A stretch of DNA of 55,208 bases from an uncultured Eggerthellaceae bacterium (GTDB taxonomy: Bacteria > Actinomycetota > Coriobacteriia > Coriobacteriales > Eggerthellaceae), in NCBI GenBank assembly GCA_905234785.1, contig CAJOIP010000029.1, forward strand, positions 1 through 55,208, read 5' to 3'. Each line of letters starts with the position of its first letter. Position 1 is the first letter of the stretch. The notes beneath the pieces are model-generated. The model saw only the letters and a program-made list of their open reading frames with translations, had not been told where the DNA came from and did no database searches. This document shows positions 8,436 through 15,603 of this stretch, piece by piece. A program made the translations under genes and the position numbers.

Positions 8436-10772
8436 ATGCCCCTCGACATCGAAACATTGAACGAACCGCAGCGCCAGGCCGTGCTCACCACGGAAGGGCC
8501 GCTGCTCGTGCTGGCTGGGGCCGGTTCGGGCAAGACGCGCGTGCTGACGTACCGCATCGCCAACATCTTGGAAACGACCGACACGGCGCCGTGGGAAATC
8601 CTGGCCATCACGTTCACCAACAAGGCCGCCGCCGAAATGCGCGAGCGCTTGGCCGGGCTGGTCGGACAACGCGCGCGGGGCATGTGGGTTTCCACCTTCC
8701 ACAGCATGTGCGTGCGCATCATCCGCGCGAACGCCGAGGTGCTCGGCTTCACCGAGAACTTCACGATTTACGACGACGCCGACAGCAAGCGCCTGGTGAA
8801 GGACATCATGGCCGAGCTCGACATTGACCCGAAGCGCTTTCCGGTGAACGCCCTGCGCAACCGCATTTCCACCGCGAAAAACGAGCTCGTCGTGGCGGGC
8901 GACTTCGCCGATTCGGTGGTCGACCCGGTGGGCAAGCAGGCGGCGCGCGTGTACAAGCGCCTGCAGGAGCGCCTGCGCGCGGCCAACGCGTTCGACTTCG
9001 ACGACCTGCTGCTGTACGCGTACCTGCTGCTGAAGCACCACCCCGAGGTGCTCGATGCGTACCAGAAGCGCTTCCGATACATCCTGGTCGACGAGTACCA
9101 GGACACCAACCACGCTCAGTACGAAATCTGCCGGCTTTTGGCGGCGGGCCACCGCAACATCATGGTCGTGGGCGACGACGACCAGTCCATCTACTCGTGG
9201 CGCGGCGCCGACATCCGCAACATCCTGGAATTCGAGAACGACTACCCCGAGTGCACCACCATCAAGCTCGAGCAGAACTACCGCAGCGTGGGCAACATCT
9301 TGGAGGCGGCCAACGCCGTCATCGCGAACAATATGACGCGCAAGCCGAAGAAGCTGTTCACGGCGAGCGAGCCTGGCGACAAGATCCAGGTGTTCATGGC
9401 GTCCGACGAGCGCGACGAGGGCCGGTGGATCGCGGGCCAAATCGACAAGCGCCACGACGCGGGCCTGTCGTACGACCAAATCGCCGTCTTCTACCGCACG
9501 AACGCGCAAAGCCGCATGTTGGAAGACATGTTCCTGCGCGCGGGCGTGCCGTACCGCATCGTCGGAGGCACGCGGTTCTTCGAGCGTCAGGAAATCCAGG
9601 ACGTCATGGCCTACCTCACGCTGGCCGTGAACCCGGCCGATGACATGGCCGCCCTGCGCGTGGTGAACGTGCCGCGCCGCGGGGTGGGCAAGACCACCGT
9701 CGAGCACGTGCAGCGCATGGCGCTCATGGGGCAGACGACGTTCATGAACGCGGCCGAGCTTGCGGTCGTCGACGAAGAGCTGCGTCCGGCCGCCCGCCGT
9801 GCGCTCGGCGAGTTCGTGCAGGTTGTGAAGGATGCGTCGTCGTACGAGGGCGACCTGCGCAAGGTCATCGAGATGATCATCGACAAGGCGGGCCTCATCC
9901 GCGCCCTGCAGGCCGAGGAAACCGACGAGGCGCGCAGCCGCATCGAGAACATCCAGGAGTTCCTGGGCGTTGTCGACGAGTTCGTCGACACCCACGACGA
10001 CGAAGACGCCGAGTTCGCGGCGCCGGCGCCGGGCGATGAGGAAGGCGCCGAGCCCGTGCGTGTGCTGCGCGGCGACTCGCTCGCCGACTTCCTGGAATGG
10101 GTGCGCCTGCGCACCGATTTGGATTCCGCGACCGACGACGGCCGCGCGGTCACGCTCATGACCGTGCACTCGTCGAAGGGCTTGGAATTCGACTGCGTGT
10201 TCGTGGCCGGCATGGAGGAATCGCTGTTCCCGCACATGAATTCCATCGGCGACGCGAAAAGCGTCGAAGAGGAGCGCCGGCTGGCGTACGTGGCCATCAC
10301 GCGCGCCCGCAAGCACCTGTACCTCACGTGCGCCTCGCAGCGGCAGCTGTTCGGCAGCACGCACGTGAACCCGGTCTCGCGCTTCCTGTCCGAGATTCCC
10401 GAGAGTTTGCGCCAAACGTCCGGCGTGGGGTCGGCGGGTTTTTCCGGCACGGGTTGGGAGAAGCGCGGCAGCCGCCGCGGCATCTCGGGTTCCGGCACCG
10501 AGGCGGGCGAGGGGCGCGTGTTCGGCCGCTCCAGCGCGTTCGGCTCGGGCGAGCGCTCGCGCAACGCGCGCACGGGCCTGTCCGCCGCCGCCCAGAAGAA
10601 ATCGGGCGCGAACGCGACGTTCGCCAAGGGCGACCTGGTCGACCACAAGACGTTCGGCCGCGGCACGGTGACGAAGGTCGACGGCGACACCGTCTTCGTG
10701 CATTTTACCAAGCTGGGCCAAACCAAGAAGCTGCTGAAAGACTACGCGCCAATTGTTAAAATAACGAACTAG
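8436..10772 (+). CDS. pcrA: ATP-dependent DNA helicase PcrA/UvrD
   Basis: A 778-aa superfamily 1A 3'-5' helicase for nucleotide excision repair, replication restart and removal of roadblocks. Visible motifs are Q-motif LNEPQRQAV, Walker A GAGSGKT (residues 28-34), motif II VDEYQD (about 218-223), motif III GDDDQSIYSWRGAD, motif IV EQNYRS, motif V TVHSSKGLEFDCVFV and motif VI AYVAITRARKHL. A Gly/Ser-rich linker leads to a Tudor-like C-terminal module (FAKGDLVDHKTFGRGTV) that in PcrA contacts RNA polymerase. GCAGGAG just upstream supports the ATG. Length fits PcrA of actinobacteria and Firmicutes. Confidence 0.96.
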   Translation: MPLDIETLNEPQRQAVLTTEGPLLVLAGAGSGKTRVLTYRIANILETTDTAPWEILAITFTNKAAAEMRERLAGLVGQRARGMWVSTFHSMCVRIIRANAEVLGFTENFTIYDDADSKRLVKDIMAELDIDPKRFPVNALRNRISTAKNELVVAGDFADSVVDPVGKQAARVYKRLQERLRAANAFDFDDLLLYAYLLLKHHPEVLDAYQKRFRYILVDEYQDTNHAQYEICRLLAAGHRNIMVVGDDDQSIYSWRGADIRNILEFENDYPECTTIKLEQNYRSVGNILEAANAVIANNMTRKPKKLFTASEPGDKIQVFMASDERDEGRWIAGQIDKRHDAGLSYDQIAVFYRTNAQSRMLEDMFLRAGVPYRIVGGTRFFERQEIQDVMAYLTLAVNPADDMAALRVVNVPRRGVGKTTVEHVQRMALMGQTTFMNAAELAVVDEELRPAARRALGEFVQVVKDASSYEGDLRKVIEMIIDKAGLIRALQAEETDEARSRIENIQEFLGVVDEFVDTHDDEDAEFAAPAPGDEEGAEPVRVLRGDSLADFLEWVRLRTDLDSATDDGRAVTLMTVHSSKGLEFDCVFVAGMEESLFPHMNSIGDAKSVEEERRLAYVAITRARKHLYLTCASQRQLFGSTHVNPVSRFLSEIPESLRQTSGVGSAGFSGTGWEKRGSRRGISGSGTEAGEGRVFGRSSAFGSGERSRNARTGLSAAAQKKSGANATFAKGDLVDHKTFGRGTVTKVDGDTVFVHFTKLGQTKKLLKDYAPIVKITN

Positions 10773-10776
10773 CAAC

Positions 10777-10832
10777 GTGCCAGCAATGCGCGGAAGGGGA
10801 GTTGTTTCCCGCGCTCCTTAACGAGCTGGCAC
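10777..10832 (+). terminator. Hairpin after pcrA
   Basis: GTGCCAGC (10777-10784) pairs with GCTGGCAC (10825-10832). An inner GCGCGG/CCGCGC stem makes a long interrupted hairpin beginning 5 nt after the pcrA stop. There is no U-tract, so a terminator role is inferred from position. Confidence 0.5.
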
Positions 10833-10849
10833 TGCGGAGGATGTAGCCC

Positions 10850-10962
10850 GCAGATCTGGGAAAACGGGCATGCGCCGCTTACGCAGGCGGTCAATGAGAT
10901 GGGGAGCTCGTGAGAGCTGCCCGCCGAGCAGCCGTAGGCGCAGCCCGCTTTCCCAGATTTGC
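10850..10962. repeat. Imperfect inverted repeat in the leader of the pyrophosphatase gene
   Basis: Arm 10850-10876 (starting GCAGATCTGGGAAAACGGGC) pairs with 10937-10962 with few mismatches. The roughly 60-nt interior has further short complementary GC-rich stretches. The element ends 20 nt before the start codon of the next gene and just before its SD, so it would lie in the mRNA leader or form a cruciform at the promoter. Confidence 0.7.
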
Positions 10963-10981
10963 AGGGCAGACAGGGGGAGTT

Positions 10982-12352
10982 ATGCCATTGCCCACACCCA
11001 TCATCGTCGTGGGTCACAAGAACCCGGACAACGACGCCATCAGCGCCGCCATCGGCTATGCGTACCTGAAAAACGAGCTCGCCAAGCGCGACACGCCAAA
11101 AGGCGAGGAGGTGCCGGTATACGTGCCTGCGCGCCTGGGCCCGCTTCCGCCCGAGACGGCCGGCGTGCTTGAGAAGTGGGGCGTCGAGTCGCCCATGGTC
11201 ATCAACAACCTGTTCGCGCGCGTGTCCGACGTCATGACGCCCGACGTCATCACCGCCACGTCCGACGCCAAGCTCATCGACGCCGGCCGCATCATGCGCA
11301 AGCACAACATCCAAGCTGTCGTCATCACCGACGAGAACGGCGTGTATCAGGGCCTCGTCTCCACGCGCATGATCGCGAACCGCTACATCTCGGCTACCGA
11401 CAAGCTCGAAGACGGCGCCAGCCAGATGGCCGTGGCATCCGACCTCATCGCCTCGCTCGACGAGACGGTCGAGGTCGTCATGGAAAACCAGATCCTGACT
11501 ATCGACAAGGACGACCGCCTCGACGAAGCCCGCGACGACATCATGGCCCAGCCGTGGCGCGAGGCTGTGGTGCTCGACGAGGACGGCAAGCCCATCGGCA
11601 TCGTCACCCGCACCGACTTGGCGCAGCACCCGCATCGCAAGGTCATCCTGGTCGACCACAACGAGGTGCGCCAGGCTGCCAACGGCATCGAGGACGCCGA
11701 AGTCGTCGAGATCATCGACCATCACCGCATCGCCGATGTTTCAACCGTGAACCCCATCCGGTTCATCAACATGCCGGTTGGCTCGTCGGCCACCATCGTC
11801 ACACTCGAGTTCCGCAACAACGGCATCGAAATTCCCAAGCCCATCGCCGCCGTGCTGCTGTCGGCCGTCATGACCGACACGGTCGTGCTGAAGTCGCCGA
11901 CTGCCACGCCCGTCGACGAGGAAGTCGTGCAGTACCTGGCCGGCATCCTGGGCGTCGACCCGACCGAGTTCGGCATCGAGGTCTTCGCGTTCCGCGGAGG
12001 CGACGACGACATGCCCATCGACAAGCTGGTCAGCGCCGATTCCAAGGAATTCCAAACGTCCGAGGGCACGGTGCTCATCGCGCAGCACGAGACCACCAAC
12101 CTGGAATCGGTCATGATGCGCGAGGACGAGATGCGCGAGTACATGCGAGGCCTGGTCGAGTCGCACGGCTACCAGTTCGTGCTGCTCATGGTCACCGACA
12201 TCATCGCCGAGGGCAGCCAGTTCCTCTGCGAGGGCAACCGCAAGATGGTCAACCGCGCCTTCGACATCGAATGCACCGGCCAAGGCGGCACCTGGATGCC
12301 CGGCGTCCTGTCCCGCAAAAAGCAAGTCGCGGCCCGCATTTTGGAGGCGTAA
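10982..12352 (+). CDS. ppaC: CBS-domain manganese-dependent (family II) inorganic pyrophosphatase
   Basis: A 456-aa DHH-superfamily pyrophosphatase that hydrolyses PPi from biosynthesis. The N-terminal metal site GHKNPDND gives His12, Asp16 and Asp18. A pair of CBS domains is inserted (about residues 78-220, VSDVMTPDVITA and ENQILTIDKDD). The DHH motif IIDHHRIAD and the C-terminal substrate-binding SRKKQ follow. CBS-PPases are regulated by adenine nucleotides, AMP/ADP usually inhibiting; here the CBS pair has no DRTGG domain between its halves. The AGGGGGAG SD at about 10972-10979 fixes the ATG at 10982. The frame is open further upstream but runs into the inverted repeat. Confidence 0.94.
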   Translation: MPLPTPIIVVGHKNPDNDAISAAIGYAYLKNELAKRDTPKGEEVPVYVPARLGPLPPETAGVLEKWGVESPMVINNLFARVSDVMTPDVITATSDAKLIDAGRIMRKHNIQAVVITDENGVYQGLVSTRMIANRYISATDKLEDGASQMAVASDLIASLDETVEVVMENQILTIDKDDRLDEARDDIMAQPWREAVVLDEDGKPIGIVTRTDLAQHPHRKVILVDHNEVRQAANGIEDAEVVEIIDHHRIADVSTVNPIRFINMPVGSSATIVTLEFRNNGIEIPKPIAAVLLSAVMTDTVVLKSPTATPVDEEVVQYLAGILGVDPTEFGIEVFAFRGGDDDMPIDKLVSADSKEFQTSEGTVLIAQHETTNLESVMMREDEMREYMRGLVESHGYQFVLLMVTDIIAEGSQFLCEGNRKMVNRAFDIECTGQGGTWMPGVLSRKKQVAARILEA

Positions 12353-12499
12353 CGAGCTAGCTGCTTTCGCATCTTCGAGAGCGTGTAGTGCGCTTTGCCG
12401 ATAGCGTTTCGGAAGCGTGATCGCGCCAGCGTTCTTTTTACTGCTACCCGCGGTCTTTTCAAGTGGAAAAAGGCATTGAAGAGGCGAAGGAGCAGTACC

Positions 12500-12534
12500 A
12501 AGGGCGCCTGCGTACCAGCGCAGGCGCCCTTTTT
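12500..12534 (+). terminator. Strong terminator downstream of ppaC
   Basis: A perfect 13-bp stem, AAGGGCGCCTGCG with CGCAGGCGCCCTT, has a 6-nt loop followed by T residues. It lies about 150 nt after the ppaC stop. The intervening 12353-12499 shows no ORF I trust. An independent small transcript ending here is possible, but no promoter is clear. Confidence 0.92.
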
Positions 12535-12605
12535 GCGTGTAAGGGGCAATGGGGATACACACGAACGCGATATCGCTGCATTTTGTCAGATTGAATCGGT
12601 TTCGC

Positions 12606-12720
12606 GCAGTGATATGCGGTCCATGTGTATCTATTCGGCAGTATTCTGCGGGAATACGATGCACATGTGCTTCATATCCCTGCAGCAGGTTACACATGGA
12701 GTTGATATCGCTGCATGAAA
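12606..12720 (-). repeat. Structured subterminal repeat, left copy
   Basis: Read on the minus strand it matches the copies at 14065-14196 and 49896-50070. It consists of an arm with TGCAGCGATATC, a core with the palindrome GCACATGTGC flanked by GGAATACGAT and CATATCCCTGCAG, and an opposing arm with CCATGTGTATC. The arms are complementary to one another, so the whole repeat is a nested palindrome. Confidence 0.8.
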
Positions 12721-13071
12721 CGTGAAAAGTAGCGCAGCGAAGGTTCTAAGGACATGAGTCGCTCGGGGAAGCAGCGCTATACGGGCGCTGCAACGTCATC
12801 GTTAAGGCCAATGTGGAAAAGCTCTCTTCCTTTGCAGCATCCGGGCAACGCCTTTTGCGCCGATTGGAAACTTCCCCTTCATTGCCGCATTTTTTGCCAT
12901 GCAATCTACCGGGATCGCAAAACCGATGCGGATGCGATGGATTCGCGTTGGAAAGCATGGAACATCCTGTCGTTTTCCCAATGTCAAAAGCAGCGATCCC
13001 AGAGCATGTCTGACATGTTTGCCAGCATTTATGCGGAACGATAACCGGCTCATGCGTAAGATTGCGCGCTT

Positions 13072-13077
13072 TATAAC
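13072..13077 (+). promoter_or_regulatory. -10 element for a probable leaderless nuclease mRNA
   Basis: TATAAC ends 6 nt before the ATG at 13084 and no SD precedes that ATG, so transcription probably starts at or beside the start codon. No clear -35 is present. Confidence 0.45.
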
Positions 13078-13083
13078 TGATGC

Positions 13084-14037
13084 ATGGCAAAACCTGCAAA
13101 CATAATCATTGCCGATGAATCCGCGTTGTTCTTTTACGAGCACATGGACATGCTTGAGCAATGCGGCATCAGAGCCGCCCGAAACAACCCTCTGGAATGC
13201 TCCGCTTCCTCTGCGGAGGAGTATGGGAGTTTCAACGTGGATCACCCTCTGTACGGAGGCGCGCCGATCTCGGTGCTCGTGAAAGAGGCATCTGAACGAC
13301 GTCGGCTGCAAGCTATAACATGCCGTTGCTGCCCAGAGGAGCTTCCAAAAGGGTCGTTCTACAAGATGAGGGATGGCCTGTACATTGCAACCCCTGAATT
13401 GCTGTTCGCGCGAATGGGCAACTTCGTTTCCGTTATTCGACTCGCAGAAATCGGGATGAACTTGTGCGCGCGCTACTACATCAAACTTGACACTGGAAGG
13501 ATTGACGATAGGCACGTGCTGCTTACTACGCCTGCGAAGCTCGTGAGGTATCTCGATAAGGCCCAGGCTGTGCGAGGCGCGGGAAAGGCCCGCAGAGCAC
13601 TCAAATGGGTGGTGGCGAATTCAGGGTCGCCTTATGAGAGCAAGATGATGGCCCTATTTGCAATTCCGCTCTGGGCCGGCGGTTTGGGATTGCCGCTCAC
13701 GCACATGAACTACGACGTCTCGGCGGGTCGGTTAGCGAACCTTACCGAACAGGGCGATTTCTGCATCGACAGCGTGAACCCGAGGCTCATGGTCGGCTTG
13801 GAATACAATGGCGAAGAGTGGCACCAAGACGCTGGCAAGGACAATCGTAGGCTTAATGCCCTCAGCGCGCTTGGATGGCGCGTTTTCGTCATCGATAAAT
13901 CCGTGCTATTCGACCCAGAGCGTTCCGTCCAAGCTGCATTGCAGATTGCGAAGTACATCAACATGCGGATCCAGTGGCCGAAGAACTGGCGCGAAAAGCA
14001 TCGCCGGCTTCGAAAAGAACTCGGACTCCTCGTGTGA
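13084..14037 (+). CDS. Vsr/DUF559-like putative endonuclease with AbiEi-like N-terminal region
   Basis: A 317-aa protein of unknown function. The C-terminal half has the layout of a PD-(D/E)XK nuclease of the Vsr/DUF559 kind. SPYESK (Glu185) is followed by DFCIDSVNP (Asp229), GLEYNGEEWH (Glu240, Asn242, His247) and then RRLNALSALGWRVFVID. The middle part (GLYIATPELLFARMG, LTTPAKLVRYLDKA) recalls AbiEi-type antitoxin/regulator proteins that often precede DUF559 domains. A CRCC cluster lies near residue 82. The gene stands alone between inverted copies of a structured repeat. Codon use is less GC-biased than in the surrounding housekeeping genes, suggesting transfer. Roles could include defence, a selfish homing-type nuclease or a repeat-associated enzyme; sequence alone does not decide. 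Confidence 0.75.
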   Translation: MAKPANIIIADESALFFYEHMDMLEQCGIRAARNNPLECSASSAEEYGSFNVDHPLYGGAPISVLVKEASERRRLQAITCRCCPEELPKGSFYKMRDGLYIATPELLFARMGNFVSVIRLAEIGMNLCARYYIKLDTGRIDDRHVLLTTPAKLVRYLDKAQAVRGAGKARRALKWVVANSGSPYESKMMALFAIPLWAGGLGLPLTHMNYDVSAGRLANLTEQGDFCIDSVNPRLMVGLEYNGEEWHQDAGKDNRRLNALSALGWRVFVIDKSVLFDPERSVQAALQIAKYINMRIQWPKNWREKHRRLRKELGLLV

Positions 14038-14064
14038 AAGGCTTTCTATAGAGCCTTGTTGCAC

Positions 14065-14196
14065 GTGATTTCGCATTTCGTGCAGCGATATAGGCTTCAT
14101 GTGCATTGTGCTGCAGAGATATGACGCACATGTGCATCGTATTCCCACCACAGAGGCTCGGATGGATACACATGGACCTAATATCGCTGCATGAAA
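14065..14196 (+). repeat. Structured subterminal repeat, right copy
   Basis: The first 27 nt (14065-14091, starting GTGATTTCGCATTTCG) are identical to 49896-49922. The core 14111-14145 contains GCACATGTGC. GATACACATGGA (14165-14176) and ATATCGCTGCATGAAA (14181-14196) form the opposing arm. It is inverted relative to the left copy. Confidence 0.85.
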
Positions 14197-14330
14197 CCGT
14201 TTCAACTTAACAAGATGCAGCGATATTGAGTTCGTGTGTATGTGCCCGCGTTTCGGCACAGTGGATTCCACGTGAGAACAGCTTGTGAACGAATTGTGGC
14301 AGGGAATGGATACGCCCGGATGCGTGGCGT

Positions 14331-14359
14331 TTGACAACCTTGCCAGACGCTCGTAACAT
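14331..14359 (+). promoter_or_regulatory. Promoter of the str/S10 ribosomal operon
   Basis: The perfect -35 TTGACA (14331-14336) and -10 TAACAT (14354-14359) are 17 nt apart. Transcription would begin near 14366, giving a leader of about 200 nt before rpsL. Confidence 0.85.
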
Positions 14360-14368
14360 TTCGCCTCG

Positions 14369-14427
14369 CGTCTCTTATTCGGAGACGTGTTTTCGTGCGC
14401 GTATCAGCTGAACGCACACGAAACGTC
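14369..14427 (+). promoter_or_regulatory. rpsL leader with mutually exclusive hairpins
   Basis: CGTCTC/GAGACG (14369-14387) can pair. Alternatively 14384-14402 can pair with 14412-14427, the overlapping stem built on GACGT...CGTGCGCGT and ACGCACACG...ACGTC. The two hairpins share bases 14384-14387, the layout expected for conditional folding of a ribosomal leader. No regulator is identifiable. Confidence 0.4.
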
Positions 14428-14568
14428 GTTGATTATAACGGCAGGTCGCGGCTGGAAAGCGCTTGGTGCTGCAAGTACTCGAAAGACGCACGTGCCCGAA
14501 ACGTCAACAAAGATAAGCAGGGCGGCTTTGGACGCAAGGCAGCCCGAAAAAGTTTGAAGGAGAAGCAA

Positions 14569-14940
14569 GTGCCTACTATTAACCAGCTGGTCCGCAAGGG
14601 CCGCAAGAAGCAGGTCGACAAGTCGAAGACGCCTGCTCTGAAGGGCAACCCGCAGAAGCGCGGCGTGTGCACTCGCGTGTACACCACCACCCCGAAGAAG
14701 CCGAACTCGGCTCTTCGCAAGGTCTGCCGTGTGCGCCTGGTCAACGGCATGGAGGTCACGGCCTACATCCCGGGCATCGGCCACAACCTGCAGGAGCACT
14801 CCATGGTGCTCATCCGCGGCGGTCGTGTTAAGGACCTCCCCGGCGTCCGCTACAAGGTCATCCGCGCCGCGCTCGACTGCGCCGCCGTCGATGGCCGCAT
14901 GCAGGCCCGCAGTCGCTACGGCGCCAAGCGCCCCAAGTAG
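14569..14940 (+). CDS. rpsL: 30S ribosomal protein S12
   Basis: A 123-aa S12 protein of the decoding centre. It begins [13 protein letters not shown] at a GTG start preceded by AAGGAG (14557-14562). The frame is open upstream but that part is leader. Diagnostic motifs are [14 protein letters not shown] and [13 protein letters not shown]. Lys43 and Lys88, where streptomycin-resistance substitutions usually occur, are both wild type. It is the first gene of the str operon. Confidence 0.97.
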   Translation: MPTINQLVRKGRKKQVDKSKTPALKGNPQKRGVCTRVYTTTPKKPNSALRKVCRVRLVNGMEVTAYIPGIGHNLQEHSMVLIRGGRVKDLPGVRYKVIRAALDCAAVDGRMQARSRYGAKRPK

Positions 14941-14948
14941 TTATAGGT

Positions 14949-15016
14949 AAGTCGCGCGGGCTAGCGACTTAACCTGACTGGTCAGGATGCCCGTAGGGGC
15001 GCAGATTCTGCGCCCA
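14949..15016. repeat. rpsL-rpsG spacer hairpins including a GTAGGGGCG repeat
   Basis: The 177-nt spacer holds AAGTCGC/GCGACTT (14949-14970), CCTGAC/GTCAGG (14973-14986) and a short member of the interspersed GTAGGGGCG family (14991-15016, GGGCGCA with TGCGCCC). In E. coli, S7 represses through this spacer; whether these hairpins do so here is unknown. Confidence 0.6.
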
Positions 15017-15117
15017 CACCGCAAAGCGGCGCACGCGCGGGAGGAACGACCGAGGAAGAGCCGCCAGCCTAATGGGCGAAAGGAAGCCCCGAAGCGCGCA
15101 GGAAGAAAGGAAACCAC

Positions 15118-15588
15118 ATGCCGCGTAGAGCAGCAGCAACCCGGCGCGAAGTGCAGCCGGACGCGAAGTACAACAACCGTCTTGTCACCCAGCTGATCAA
15201 CAAGGTCCTGCTCGATGGCAAGAAGTCGCTGGCCGAGGACATCGTCTACGGCGCGTTCGACATCGTCGAGCAGAAGAGCGGCGAAGACGCCCTGTCCATG
15301 TTCAAGAAGGCCATGGACAACATTCGCCCGACCCTCGAGGTCAAGCCGAAGCGCGTCGGCGGCGCCACCTACCAGGTGCCGATGGAGGTCAACTCCCGCC
15401 GTGCCAACCAGCTCGCCATCCGCTGGATGGTCGACTTCTCGCGCAAGCGCCGCGAGCACACCATGAAGGAGCGCCTCGCCGCCGAGATCATGGACGCCGT
15501 GAACGGCACCGGCGCTTCCGTCAAGCGTCGCGAGGACCTGTACAAGATGGCCGAATCGAACCGTGCGTTCTCGCACTACCGCTTCTAG
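15118..15588 (+). CDS. rpsG: 30S ribosomal protein S7
   Basis: A 156-aa S7, the primary assembly protein of the 30S head. It binds 16S rRNA and contacts tRNA at the E site. The start [18 protein letters not shown] and motifs [21 protein letters not shown] and [24 protein letters not shown] are typical. Length matches the family. An SD-like GAAAGGAAAC precedes the ATG. Confidence 0.97.
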   Translation: MPRRAAATRREVQPDAKYNNRLVTQLINKVLLDGKKSLAEDIVYGAFDIVEQKSGEDALSMFKKAMDNIRPTLEVKPKRVGGATYQVPMEVNSRRANQLAIRWMVDFSRKRREHTMKERLAAEIMDAVNGTGASVKRREDLYKMAESNRAFSHYRF

Positions 15589-15603
15589 GAAGGCGAGATG
15601 CAC

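Larger units (their letters stand above)
12554..14242. mobile_element. Putative mobile or selfish unit: inverted-end element with one nuclease gene
   Basis: The outer ends 12554-12580 and 14216-14242 are inverted repeats of 27 nt with about four mismatches. They contain GATATCGCTGCA and TGCAGCGATAT next to GATACACACGAAC and GTTCGTGTGTAT. Inside each end is a larger structured repeat (12606-12720 and 14065-14196), and these are again in inverted orientation. The only credible gene between them is the nuclease-like CDS at 13084-14037. Base composition is visibly lower in G+C than in neighbouring genes. No transposase or clear target-site duplication is seen. A related end without the gene occurs at 49896-50070, which supports a repeated, mobile origin. 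The gap 12721-13083 contains no ORF I can support. Confidence 0.65.

Noticed and set aside
8370..10775. Minus-strand open frame of 801 codons opposite pcrA
   Set aside because: It is an antisense shadow produced by high third-position GC; the translation is rich in His, Arg and Val with no domain, and the plus strand encodes a full PcrA.
12353..12534. Small RNA ending at the strong terminator after ppaC
   Set aside because: The terminator is clear, but no promoter or known RNA fold is visible; ppaC readthrough explains it.
12754..13044. 96-codon open frame upstream of the nuclease gene
   Set aside because: No SD, no recognisable motif, and several overlapping frames in the same stretch; not supportable as a gene.
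12541..14250. Target-site duplication around the nuclease element
   Set aside because: The bases just outside 12554 and 14242 do not match, so insertion by a standard duplication-forming transposase is not supported.
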